From: Apis mellifera
Taxonomy: Eukaryota; Arthropoda; Insecta; Hymenoptera; Apidae
Direction of reading: 5' to 3'
DNA length: 64,000 nucleotides
Assembly: GCF_003254395.2 (NCBI RefSeq)
Contig: NC_037640.1
Location: forward strand, 1,885,501-1,949,500
Made by a program: the position numbers and the translations under genes. Shown here one piece after another: positions 1-11,400 of the stretch (position 1 is the first letter of the stretch; the number at the start of each line of letters is the position of its first letter). Under the pieces are notes generated by a model. It had not been told where the DNA came from. It searched no databases and saw nothing but the letters and a program-made list of their open reading frames with translations.

Positions 1-1065
1 TAGAATTTAGATCATAAAATATCTTGTGATTTTTTTCTTTTATCGAATCATTGTTCAATCAATGTATATCTTTATCAATTTATAATAATATTTTATGTAA
101 ATTATAAAATTAAAAGAATTTTTGAAAAAAATTTGATAATTAATCCATTAATTGAATTATATTCACCTCTTTATTATATATTTGGAAAACAGATGATTGA
201 CTTGATTGAATGATGAATTTAAATTGTCGTTTTATAGTTATGTGAATGTCTTTGTAATATAATTAAAAATACAGTTATGGTTATAAAAATTATTCATAGA
301 TAGATATTTTTATTTTTCAGTGAAACATTTTTTTTCATCATGTTCTAAATTTCATTGGAATAGTATTACAATTTTTATAATCGTATAAAGTATTAATTTA
401 ATAATTTATAAATGCTATAAATACAATGGTGTGTAAATAGTTTCTTGTTGCCAAATATTATTGCAATTTTAAAATCTTTTTCAGAAATTTTTGATTCATT
501 ATTATATATCTAAGAGCAAATTTTTTCATATCTTGATTTTCTTAAAAACGAAATCTTTTTTCTTAAAAAAAAATATTTTATTGCAATGTAAATAATCCCC
601 GTCTATTTATATTATCCATTTTTGAAACATCCTATATGAATTTGTTTGTCTTTCGACAAGTAAATGGATTTCTACTAGAGTATACAATGTGTGTATATAT
701 ATTTTACTATTAGAAACTAAAATAAAAATAAAAATTGACGTATAAAAATATCGGTTGAAGCTTATTTATTAAATTATAAGCAATTTAAGCTTGTATTAGA
801 TAAAAAGAGATGGATATCACGAGACATCTCTATCTCCGTTACACCACCGTTTTACTTTCGCCTCACTTTATTTCCGTCTCGCTTCATCCATTAATAAAAA
901 TTTAATTCAAATCGAATATAACTTAATAAAACCGACATTTTTCAACTTTTTCAACGTTTATTTTAATCTCTAGAATTTATTCTCGAAAAAGATAAAAATT
1001 CTACGAATACAATACGAACACTCTGTATAATAATATCAAAAGCAATATAAAATACAAATATTTAC
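1..1065. other. AT-rich stretch, intron or 3' part of the C2-domain gene
   Basis: A good donor (GTAAAT on the minus strand, 1065-1060) opens an intron here. I found no convincing next exon on the minus strand in 1-1060. One acceptor near 1022 leads into a short frame that soon stops and looks nothing like the end of a C2 domain, so I do not call it. Nothing else recognisable. Confidence 0.5.
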
Positions 1066-4000
1066 CTTATCTTGAGACAAGGGTAGAGGTAGAGTCATAC
1101 AGCCCAACAGCTCGCTACGTCTAAAACACGAAAACGAGAAAAATATATATGAATATTTATATCACTTTGCGTCAAATAAAGTCCACCAATATTAATGATC
1201 ACTCATACCAGACAGGTGTGTAGCTATTGATAGACACATTACACTCGTTTAACTTTTCAACTATTTACATTGGAGGGAAAAGGAGAAGGCGGACAGTTTC
1301 GGTCTATCATTTCCCGTATACCGTTGCAGAGACGCGCGGATGTGATCGAGTGCACGTGGCGGACACGGTGCGCATGCGCTTCCAGGGAATCGATTCCCCT
1401 CCTACCGCAAAGAATCCGCGCATACCCTAGAAATTCGTTTGGGTATTTAGATGGACCATTGGTTCGGTAGGTAAAATTATCCCAATTCAAGCCGCTCTTA
1501 TCGACCGATAAATTTATCGGTATATATATATATATATATATTTTCATTCGAACACGGCCATTGCGTACAATTGTAACACTCTTAAAGATTCTTATTTTGA
1601 ATTAAAATAATTAAATTTGGAAAATTTAAACGCAGAGATAAAAAAAAATGCTGTCAAACAACATTTACGAAAGACACTCGAGGGAGATTGATAGAGAATA
1701 TCGGGAGCAGGGTTGGTTAGCTCGTTCGTCTTGGACTAACGAGTCATAGTTCTTGACCCCAATATCTTTTCCTCGGAGACAGAGGCCGTTTCTATACCGT
1801 TTCTTATTGTGTAATACAATCGCCATCGTGCAAACGATCTTTTCCCTCGTGTTGATTCGTTCTATTTTTTTTTATCCACCCACAATATACAGAATACACC
1901 CGATCAATGCCTTTCATCGCGACATTTCTTTGTTACATTTTCTTTTCTTTATTTTTCTATCTTATCCAAAAAAAATTTCACCAAAATATGATTTCTTATC
2001 CCTCTCGATAATTCACGTAGCGCAAATAATTCCAATATACTCGTGTGTGATTCAACGTGGCTTGCGTGAGATTAATATCTCGTACGAAGCGGCACTACTT
2101 ACCGGGTTAACCGATTATCATTTGTTATCGAGAAGCACGATAGGCAGGAGAGACAATGTGAAATATAACCGATTCGAAGAGATTAGAGAGATTTAAAGGG
2201 GGACGGCTCGCATGTCGGCCGTAAATCAAAGTGGACGATCAACAAAGAATCGTTTTCCGGGGTCGAGCACGTTTCTTACGGGGGAGCGGGGCTCGTGCAC
2301 CCAACCCCTCTTCCTCGTCTAGTGTGCACTTTATTTCTCGGGCATGCTCACCTTGCACGACGATCTCTGTGCCAGACCGCGATGTCCAGGGACGTGGGCT
2401 TGCTGCTGCAGTGATTGTTGTTCACCGGGCAGGGCAGTATCAAGGTCTCGTGGAATACGGGATTCGGCGTTGCCCTGTGCACCGCTGTCCTCTTCACCAC
2501 CCCCTCGCCGTTCGTGTTCTTCAAACTTGCCTTCACGTAAGCGTGAACGGGACCCTCGTACGCCCTTCTCAGGTCCTTGCACCTTATCACTGCGTGAAAC
2601 AATAAAGACAGCCTTATCAGGACATCGTGCCACGATATTCTTTTCTCACGATTTATTAAATCACAATCTTTGAGGACGGTCGATGATTAATAAACAGAGT
2701 ATTGGGAACGAAATATATAATATCCTTCACACGCACTACTACTACGCGCACCCAGACGATGCCCGACCAATGCGGCACTCCTCTACTTGCTACCGCAACC
2801 AATGCTTTCCTTCCTCTCTAATTCTTTCTCTAATCAATTTTCTCTCCCTTTCCTTTTCCTTTCTCGCAAAATATTGCGGAGGAATATCGTGGAGTGAATT
2901 TCGACCAACAGGGTCGTTTAATGTCCGCTCCCAACGTCGAAAGTGGGAAGAAAAAGGGGGAGCCTGGAAGGGTTGTTTACGCAAAAGATGTGTACCCGCG
3001 AAGAATCAATGTTGTGTAGGCTTACTAACCGGGAGCGAATTGCCAGCAGGGTCTGTGGGTTACTGGCACAGTCGTCTATCGCGGGGTGCCAACTGAAACA
3101 CCCCCTCTCGTGGCACGTGACTGGCGCATGCCTCCTCGCGGCCGCGGTTCAGGGACGTGCTCCCGCGCCCCGAGACCCCTCGCGATAATTCTAATGGAAT
3201 TAATGTACCCAATGCCTCGGTCGTTAATCCTTGAGAAATGTGATCACGCGATACTCGATTTTTATCGCGCGACAAAGCGCCGTTATAAAAGTCGTGTGTA
3301 TGCAGCTACATTTTCCCGTTCGAGATTTAATTTATAACTTTTTTAATTAATAACGATTATTATTGCGTTATTAATTATTAATTCATTAAAATTTAATTTT
3401 CGTTGTGTAGTGAATAGATACGATGAGAGTATTCAAAGATAATTTTCTGCTCCGACTCCTTCGTTTCTTTCATCCAACTTAACTTAATGATCGATAAGAA
3501 ATAAGTTGGCTATATCAAAATATTGCATAAAAAGTGACCCCGATTTTGAGACGCGTCGCTTCCGCGACATTGGAACGAATTTGGCGACCCGATTGAGAGA
3601 AGGAGAATTACTTTAAATCGTACTGTATTGAATAAACGGATCCTCCAAAGTGCTTTGCATTTATTCCGCTTGAAAATGAAAAAAAGGATTGAATAATTAT
3701 CCAAATCTCACCTCGAACGTGTATTTGATCTGCGACGACCGAATACTCGATCTCTATCGATCCGTGGCAATTCGGTCTCGGTGGTTCGGCGGTTTCCGGG
3801 CTGAACTTGAGACACCTTCTCACGGTGGCGACCAACGGTGTCTCGGGCGTGTTCGTCACCGAGTTCAAATACGATTTCGAGCTGTGAAAGTCGTCGGTGA
3901 GGGTTGACTTGGGGCTGTCCAGATCCCAGGTATTCGTTTTCCTCCCCTCCTCCCTCCCCCGTCCCTCGAGGCCGCAAAACAACGCTTTTGGCTCGAACTT

Positions 4001-7000
4001 CTCGTCGCCCAAAGTGGTGTCCAAGTCGGTCTCCAGAGCAAGCTTCTTCACGTTTCGATTCACAGCCTCCGCCAAAAGGGTGGGTTGCGCCTCTGTTTTC
4101 GTTTTAGCGGACGGGCTACGGCTGGTGGAGCGTCTCTTCGCCCGTTTCCCGTCCAACGGTTTATCGGTGTCCTTTCGATGCCGCTTCCTTCGTATCCCGC
4201 GTTGCCTCTTCAACGTAAACTCGCCGTCGAGGTCGTTGGTGGGCGAGGCGAACGCCCACGACATGGGCGAGGGATCCTCCAACAGTTGGCTGGCCGAGGA
4301 GACGGAGCTGTCGTTGTGACACGAGCCCCCCTCCTCCTCCATCGCCGTCTCTTCTCGCTCCGCGATCGTCTCGTACGTGTGATCCGTCTTCATCGTCGAA
4401 TTCTCCTCCTCGCCCCCTCGGCTACCACCCAGAACCTTCTTCCTCTCTTCCACATCCCCCAAAAGGATCTCGGCCACCGTTTTTCCAGTGAAATTTACCT
4501 CCTGCTCCCTGAACGAAGAAACAGAACTACGTTAATCTACAACTATTCTTTTTGAAAGCTTTGTTTCAAAAGTAAAATTAGATTTGTAAAGGGTGGCCCA
4601 AAATTAATTAAGATTTGAATTTGCCGCCATTTTTACATCAGGTTGTTGACAATCCTGGAAAAAAGAACAGTTTCACTGAGCTGAGAGTTTATACGATACA
4701 ACAATGTGGAATAGATTATTAATCATGAAAAATGATTATATTGATGCTGGTTTTTCGAGAAAAATAATCCTAAGTGATGAAGCACATTTTCATTTCTCGA
4801 TGGCTTTGTTAATCGCTAAAATTGTTTGACGCTCGAAGAAGCCAGAAGTGTGATTAGCGAAAAACAAATGCACTCACAACATGTCACTGTTTGGTGCAGA
4901 TTTTGGGCAGGAGACATCATACTTTTTTGAGAATGAGGCTGTTAATGGTGCTCGATATCGCGACACGATAAGTTCTTTCTGCCAAAATTGAATGATGTGG
5001 TTTCAACAAGACGATGCCACATGCCATATGAAACAATTCAATTATTGCACGAGACATTTCCTGGATCAGAATTGGCCCTCTAGATCGTGCGATTTAACAC
5101 CATTAGATTTCTTCTTATGAGGTTATTTGAGGTCTGTGTCAACAATCCCACAACCACATTACAAGAAATTCAGTCAATTATGCAGAAAGATCACGAAAAA
5201 TCTCGACGAAAGGTGCCTATATACTTTATGATTCGCTTAAAAAATAAACATCTTAATTTTGGGACACCCTTTACACATACATAAAATCGTTAAATAAATA
5301 AAAATAATATTCCCTTACCTGTTGAGAACTTCCGTAACCGTGTTATCCATGTTCTCGAATTTAGGTAAATCTTGGTCGATGGCCAAACTCGACAGTTTGC
5401 CGAGCAAAGGCGTGTGACCTTTGCCCTTGGCCGCCGCCGAGGGAGCGAGCTTTCCGTGATACGGCGTCCTGCATCTCGAATGAATCCTCGTGATCTTGGC
5501 GAGTTTCGGCAGATACGGCATCCTCGTTCCCTCGCTCGCCTTCCTCCCTCCCTCCTCGTTCAACGACCTCGGGTAGATGGGCCTGGCCACGGAGAACGGG
5601 ACCGACTCGGCCTCCATCACGTCCTCCGGGCTCGTGGCCATCGATATTTGTTGGAAAAAGTCGGAGACGTGCGACTGGAGGTTCGCCCTCGCCTCGTTCA
5701 CGATATTTTGCGGGAGCTCGTTGTCAGTCGGGAAGTTCTTCGCGACCCTTGCCTTCCTCATGAACAGGGCCGGGTCCGTGGGAAGCGTAAGCGCCGTGGG
5801 ACACCTGCCGCCCTGTGGGAGGAACGTTAACGGGCCGATATCGGCGTCGACCCTCGGCGTCCCTTGATAGAAGCTCTCCGATGACTTCTCCGTCTGCTGT
5901 TGCGACATCGATTGACGTTTGCTCGCCCGCAAATTAGGCTTCGTTGCCTGCGAAGAAAAATATGCCTCTTTCTTTATCGTTCCTTCTCTCTTCGTCTTCT
6001 CGAGAAGAAGTTTATTGGAGAGAGGATACTCTTTTTCGTGTCTGTTATTTGAAAAATTAACTTTCTTCTGAGATATTTAGGGAATAATATATAATATATA
6101 TTTATAATATATATAATATATATTAATATATTTTTATAATATATAATTAGGATATAAACAGATTTATTGGGAATAAGCTGAATTCGATGAGTGAATAAGG
6201 GAAAGTTAGTAAAATAGATATGACATTATATTCACATTATATAGAATTTTAATAAAATTACATAGATATTATATAGAATTTTAATAAAATTAATAGAAGT
6301 TTATTGGAGGGAAGTTATACTCTTTTTCGTGTTTGTTATTGTTTTGAAAAATTAGCCTTCTTTTGAATGAGATATTTAGGGTACAAACAGATTTATTGAG
6401 AATAAGCTAAATTCACTTGATGTGTGAATAAGGGAAAGTTAGTAAAATAGATATGATATTATATTCATGTAGAATTTTAATAAAATTAATAGAAGTTTAT
6501 TGAAGGAAAGTTATACTCTTTTTCGTGTTTATTATTTGAAAAATTAGCTTTCTTCTGAACGAGATATTTAGGATATAAACAGATTTATTAGGAATAAGCT
6601 GAATTCAATGAATAAAGGAAAGTTAGTAAAATAAATATGACATTATATTCACGTAGAATTTTAATAAAATTAATAGAAGTTTATTGGAGAGAGGTTATAC
6701 TCTTTTTCGAATTTGTTATTTGAAAAATTAGGTTTCTTCTGAACGAGATATTTAGGATATAAACAGATTTATTAAGAATAAGCTGAATTCACTCGATACG
6801 TAAATAAGGGAAAGTTAGTAAAATAGATATGACATTATATTCATATAGAATTTTAATAAAATTAATAGAAGTTTATTGGAGGGAGGATATTCTTTTTCGT
6901 GTTTGTTATTTGAAAAATTAGCTTTCTTCTGAAATATGGTTTAGGGTATAAACAGATTTATTGAGAATAAGCTGAATTCACTTGATGTGTGAATAAGGGA

Positions 7001-7696
7001 AAGTTAGTAAAATAGATATGATAGAATTTTAATAAAATTAATATTTTGTAAATGTACGTTGGATAAATTAATATCTATGAATAGGTTAATTTATGTTACA
7101 AAGAAATTGGTACAAAATCGTTTTATTCTTTCTACGAATCAATTTAAACCACTGAAACTGAACGAATATAATTCGAATATTATTTTACCAATTGTGCGAT
7201 GAATTATATACATCGATATGTTCTTAAATCTTGGATAAAAAACTTGAAAAGAAAAAGGAACAATCTTTTATCTCTTATTTATATTTTGCTCTTGGATCAA
7301 TATTATTTTCAATAAATCTAAAAGTTTCTCCAGACAATTAAGACAATTAAGAGGAATGAAAAATTTTAAATCTTTCCTTATTTTAAATCTCGTCATATTC
7401 AACATTTATTTCTATTATTAGAAAAAAATAAAACACGAGAAATCGAAAGAAAGTACCTGAAAATACGCCCTCATATCGCTGCCGTGACTTCTGCACCTCC
7501 TTCGACGAACCGGCGTCGTTCTCGCCGATATATTTTCCACATTTTGCCCGGGTATACCCCTGGCTTTCGTCCCAGCGGCAGGAGGTGTGTTGGATAGATC
7601 TCTGAAAGGTCTACGGGGCGCCTTGTTCAAATTAGGTGGACCGTGAGGCGTCGAGCTGCTCGCTGACAATGATCTCGAAACCGTCCACTTCAGCAT
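1066..7696 (-). CDS. C2-domain protein, 5' portion (RGS3/PsGEF/C2CD4-like; partial)
   Basis: Five minus-strand coding exons join with matching phases: 7696-7457, 5947-5319, 4508-3712, 2589-2352 and 1120-1066 (653 codons so far). All show GT donors and AG acceptors. The first part is low-complexity and Ser/Pro/Arg-rich. Exon 3 has acidic stretches and a basic cluster at about residues 390-419 (KRQRG..RRKRHRK..GKRAKRR) that could be a nuclear localisation signal. A single C2 domain spans about residues 538-650: it opens GSIEIEYSV, continues YVKASL, TPNPVFHETL and DIAVWHRD, and ends SELLGCMTLPL. The 55-nt last exon is accepted because it restores this C2 ending in frame. The start is the ATG two bases after a strong acceptor (7698), so a leader exon must lie upstream; further coding exons upstream cannot be excluded. 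The gene continues beyond the left edge. C2 domains of this form occur in RGS3, in the insect RhoGEF PsGEF and in C2CD4 proteins. Which family this is depends on the missing 3' part. Confidence 0.75.
1121..2351. other. Intron of the C2-domain gene with a GC-richer island
   Basis: Lies between the C2 exon (ending 2352) and the 55-nt exon (1066-1120). The part 1260-1480 is GC-richer and open in several frames, but shows no usable splice sites or family resemblance. A (TA)n run sits at 1521-1541. No gene is supported. Confidence 0.5.
2590..3711. other. Intron of the C2-domain gene
   Basis: Phase-1 intron joining HVR (ending at 3712) to VIRCKDL (starting at 2589), splitting the C2 domain. The segment 2700-3250 is GC-richer, including a CpG-rich patch near 3110-3180. 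Open frames here lack family resemblance. Possibly an intronic regulatory region; that is inference only. Confidence 0.5.
4581..5277 (+). mobile_element. Decayed mariner-like DNA transposon
   Basis: The ends form an inverted repeat: TGTAAAGGGTGGCCCAAAAT at 4585 against the complement of ATTTTGGGACACCCTTTACA ending at 5275. A TA lies outside each end (4579-4580 and 5278-5279), as expected for Tc1/mariner target duplication. Inside, broken plus-strand frames keep the transposase landmarks: LSDEAHF (first Asp near 4775), VWC, FQQDDATCH (near 5001-5024), ETFPG in another frame, SCDLTPLDFFL (third Asp near 5106) and VNNPTT. The N-terminal DNA-binding region is gone and several stops and frameshifts are present. 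It is a dead, internally deleted copy inside an intron of the C2-domain gene. Confidence 0.85.
6005..7045. repeat. Tandem array, about five copies of a 184-196 bp unit
   Basis: The landmark GAAGTTTATTGGAG or a one-base variant recurs at 6007, 6296, 6492, 6676 and 6868. Each is followed by CTCTTTTTCGTGTTTGTTATTTG, GAGATATTTAGG, AAACAGATTTATTGAGAATAAGCTGAATTC and GTAGAATTTTAATAAAATTAATAG in the same order. The first interval is longer (289 bp) because of an inserted ATATAT-rich stretch at about 6085-6150. The array lies within the first coding intron of the C2-domain gene, its left end about 60 bp from the exon at 5947. Confidence 0.9.
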
Positions 7697-7698
7697 CT

Positions 7699-8639
7699 CT
7701 GAAGGCAAGAAGCAAATCCCTAAGTAAGCGGAATACGTGTACATTCTTCTAAAGTTAAAAAGCTTCATCGATTTAACCGCGATTCGAGAGCGAGAGATTC
7801 ATCGGCGAGGAAATTTATTTTCTTGAGTCGCTTCGAAATAATGTTCTTCGATATTTCTCTTCGTGATTCGACAAATTGTTGAAATTGATTATTTGAATAA
7901 TTTTTGTTTGTTTTTTTTTTATTGTAAAGGTAAAAATTATTACATAGAGATTATTATATAGAATACATTACAGAAATCTCTTTGAAAAAATTCAAAAAAT
8001 TTTTCATTATTTCTTTCATTGATTTAAAAAATTATGGAAAATTAGATGAGGATAATTCGTTTGATTAAAATATTTAACTTTATTTTTACAAGCAGAAGAA
8101 TAAAAGTTGAAATAAAAAAAAGAAAAGTCAGGTTCTATTTCGTAAAAATTCTATTTCTATTTATTATTCCAATTTCGTAAATTTTGTATTAATAAGTAGC
8201 TGTCGTTTAATCATTCGTTGAAAGTCAAAGTGTTAACTCGTGTTAACAATTTCAGGTGTATGAGTTTCACCTGTTTTGCTGTTTCCCGTATGCCGTGACA
8301 GGTGTTGTTCATTCTGTTGTTCCTTTGGTTTTTCGTCTCTTTTTCTTTTTTTCTTTTTTTTTTTGTCACTGTTCTTCATCCATCCCGTAATTAAAACATT
8401 TATTTTCGGAGTACGGCCAAGTATAGGAGGCGCCCTTCTTTTTCCTACAATCGAGTCCCTTTAACGCGAGATTGCACGATAACATTCCCTCTTCATCACG
8501 AGCGGACGTTACGTAATTTTTGTTTCGAGTTCGTATGTTGAAAATCTGTACGCTGGAACTTTTATTATCTTTTGATCTTTTTGGATGAATTATTACGTTT
8601 TGGTAAATTAATTAATTAATTTAACGGTATAAAAAAATG
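7699..8639. other. Upstream flank of the C2-domain gene, no gene seen
   Basis: Contains the polypyrimidine/AG acceptor just upstream of the first coding exon (AG at 7699-7700), so a leader exon should lie further upstream. Otherwise AT-rich with T-runs near 7912 and 8341-8365. The open frame at 8276-8464 is Phe-rich low complexity and is not supported. Confidence 0.45.
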
Positions 8640-9182
8640 TAAAATTAATTTGCCAATGATTTTTTAATACTATATGCTTTTATCAATTTTTATAATGTAA
8701 TTTCTTATTAATTTTTCAAGTATTTTATTTCAATAGTTTAAAATTTTATTTTACAAATATGATTAGGATCAATATTCTCATTTATGCTTTACTTTTATAA
8801 ATTTCTTTATAAATTAAAATTTGCCAATGATTTTTCAATATTAAATGCTTTTATCAGTTCTGTAATATTTTTATCTTCCTTCTAATTAATTTTTCAAGTT
8901 TTTATTTCAATAGTTTAAAGATCATATCTAATTGTCAATTTTATTTCACAAATATGATTATGCTTTACTTTTATAAATTTCTCTATGAATTAAAATTTGC
9001 CAATAATTTTTCAATACTAAATGCTTTTATCAGTTCTGCAATATTTTTATCTTACTTCTTATTAATTTTTCAAATGTTTTATTTCAATAGTTTAAAGATC
9101 ATATCTAATTGTCAATTTCACAAATATGATTTGAATCAATATTTATGCTTTACTTTTATAAATTTCTTTATAAATTAAAGTT
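8640..9182. repeat. Tandem array, three copies of a ~175 bp AT-rich unit
   Basis: Landmark TGCCAAT(G/A)ATTTTTCAAT begins at 8651, 8822 and 8998, giving intervals of 171 and 176 bp. Each copy continues with TGCTTTTATCA, TTATTAATTTTTCAA, TTTTATTTCAATAGTTTAAA, CACAAATATGATT and TATGCTTTACTTTTATAAAT. The copies have diverged by substitutions and short indels. Unrelated in sequence to the array at 6.0-7.0 kb. Confidence 0.85.
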
Positions 9183-10569
9183 GAAATATTTTCTTAACTA
9201 ATTTTTTACTAAAAATGATTTTATATTATATTCCATTATTATTTCTATTACTTTCCAATTACAACAATTACAAGTTTTAAAAAATATAGACACATAATCA
9301 CAAATTTAAAATCATTATAAAGCATCATAGTCTTCATTTATCTATATTAATTTATATTTGATTACTTTCCTATTATTATTCCTCCTTTTTCTTACTACTT
9401 ACAAAAATATACTTTTCAATCTTTTGTATATTACATATACAATAAATTTATAAACAAACAAAACAAAGTTTTAAAAAATATAAGACACATAACCTTTAAA
9501 GCATTAGAAAATTAAAATGGATTTGTAACATTGTAAACAGTTTAATTTAAAACTTATAGAAACTAACAACAATAATATAACGAGTGCAGAATGTAAACAA
9601 AGTTTTGAAGGATATCCAAAGACAGAAAGACTTTTATTAACGAAAGATACAAAGAGGAGGAAAAACACGGGCGACAAAATTGTAGCAATGTCGTTTTCAC
9701 TTTTAACGGTTCCCCCGGCAAGCCAGGTACGCAGGGTGTAGCCCAGCGTGTATTGTGAATTAGGCAGATATAAAAATGCGTTAATTTGCATACAGGCTGT
9801 TGCGTCCTTCCATCGTAACGCGCACTTTTTTTTCCTTTTTCTCTCTTTCCTCCTCTTTTCCATGCACGTTCACGTTTTATTTTCTCGAGCCACTACCTGC
9901 GCCATCACGTACCATCGTGCACGATGAAACGTGCACGAGTACTCGCATATGCGACGTTTACACGCATGCCCTTCGAACGTGTACGGGGTAGCTGAAACAG
10001 CATGGGCACCTGCGCATATGGTGACGGTCGCGTAACTTGCCTTCCATCTGGCCCCTGCAAGCACGAGACCACGCTCGGTGTCGAAACGCCGAGAGAGACG
10101 ATCGCTATCTTCGCTTATTTCACCCGTCTTACTTTATATATATATATAGATATATACAACGTATGTTGCACGCCTTTCGCGACCCTCCCATCGAACACCC
10201 ACTTCGAGGGCAACCAGCACTCTTGTACCACTCTGCAAACCGTGAGAAACGAAACGAAACGTGTGAAAAGAATACGATTCATTAATCCAAGTGTACGAAC
10301 GAGGTTTCACTAATAATTGGTACTCTTCTAGGAAGGTTTAAATAGGTAATAAGTTGAATTAAAATTGATAAAGTAATGGATAATGATTTGGATTTTGAAG
10401 ATTGTAAGGAAAAAAAAGAAAAGGTATGGAGAGTAAATAAGAGAGAATGATATGATATGATTTAATTTTTTTATAGAGTAATAAATATTTAAGCTATTGA
10501 AATATAAATCTTTTTTATAATTTACAACAATTATTATTCGTGTGATAAAAATATTTTAAATTAATTTGT
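9183..10569. other. Non-coding stretch with a GC-richer island
   Basis: AT-rich flanks surround a GC-richer island at about 9690-10260 that contains overlapping palindromes (9913-9954) and a TATATATATAGATATATA run at 10136-10155. Open frames across the island show no family resemblance. A regulatory role is possible but unproven. Confidence 0.4.
9913..9954. repeat. Run of four adjoining palindromes
   Basis: CATCGTGCACGATG (9913-9926), CGTGCACG (9930-9937), CGAGTACTCG (9936-9945) and TCGCATATGCGA (9943-9954) are each perfect palindromes; the last three overlap one another. They sit in the GC-richer island at about 9.7-10.3 kb. Confidence 0.85.
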
Positions 10570-11400
10570 AATATCGTTTTATCTTTGAAATATAAATAAA
10601 TTTTTAATTTAAAAAAAAAATTAACTACATGTGAAAAATAACCATGAAATTCTTTTTACTATTAGAAAACGATTTTGATTTTTTCTCTTCACTTAATTAA
10701 TCGTTTTATCTTTGAAATAACAAATAAATATTTTTAACACAAGAAAAAATTAATACATGTGAAATTCTTTTTCTTAAAAAATAATGATACAATTTTGATT
10801 TTTTCTTTTCGCTTAATTAATTTATAATATATCGTTTTACGTTTTATCTTTGAAATAACGAATAAATATTTTTAATATAAGAAATATAATTACAAATTAA
10901 TTACATATACCATGCAATCATCTAAAAAAATTTATCAAATTCTTTTTACTATTAGAAAATACGATTTTGATTTTTTCTCTTCACTTAATTAATTTATAAT
11001 ATTGTTTTATCTTTGAAATACAAATAAATTTTTAATATAAAAAAAAATTAACTACATGTACTATGTGAAAAATGGCCATGAAATTCTTTTTACTATTAGA
11101 AAATATGATTTTGATTTTTTCTCTTCGCTTAATTAATTTATAATATATTATTTTACGTTTTATCTTTGAAATACAAATTTTTAAACAAAATTTATAAACA
11201 AAAATAAATTATATGTACTATGTGAAAAATGACCATGAAATTCCTTTTACTATCAGAAAATACGATTTTGATTTTTTCTTTTTGCTTAATTAATCGTTTT
11301 ATCTTTGAAACAACAAATAAATATTTTTAACACAAGAAAAAATTAATCCCGTGTGAAATTCTTTTTCCCATTAAAAAATAATGATACAATTTTGAGCAAT
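10570..11400. repeat. Tandem array, six degenerate copies of a ~125-165 bp unit
   Basis: CGTTTTATCTTTGAAAT or a close variant recurs at about 10575, 10702, 10839, 11004, 11152 and 11296. Between copies the same blocks appear in order: a short A-rich stretch, ACATGTG, ACCATGAAATTC, TTTTACTATTAGAAAATACG and ATTTTGATTTTTTCTCTTC followed by CTTAATTAAT. Unit length varies from about 127 to 163 bp because blocks are missing in some copies. Confidence 0.85.

Noticed and set aside
1257..1547. Minus-strand frame with NEFLG, considered as the exon finishing the C2 domain
   Set aside because: No AG acceptor precedes it in the needed phase, and the sequence after NEFLG is not C2-like. The exon at 1066-1120 fits phase and sequence.
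1753..2196. 147-codon plus-strand frame
   Set aside because: Lies in an intron of the minus-strand C2-domain gene, begins at a non-ATG codon, and is Phe/Ile/Ser-rich without any domain.
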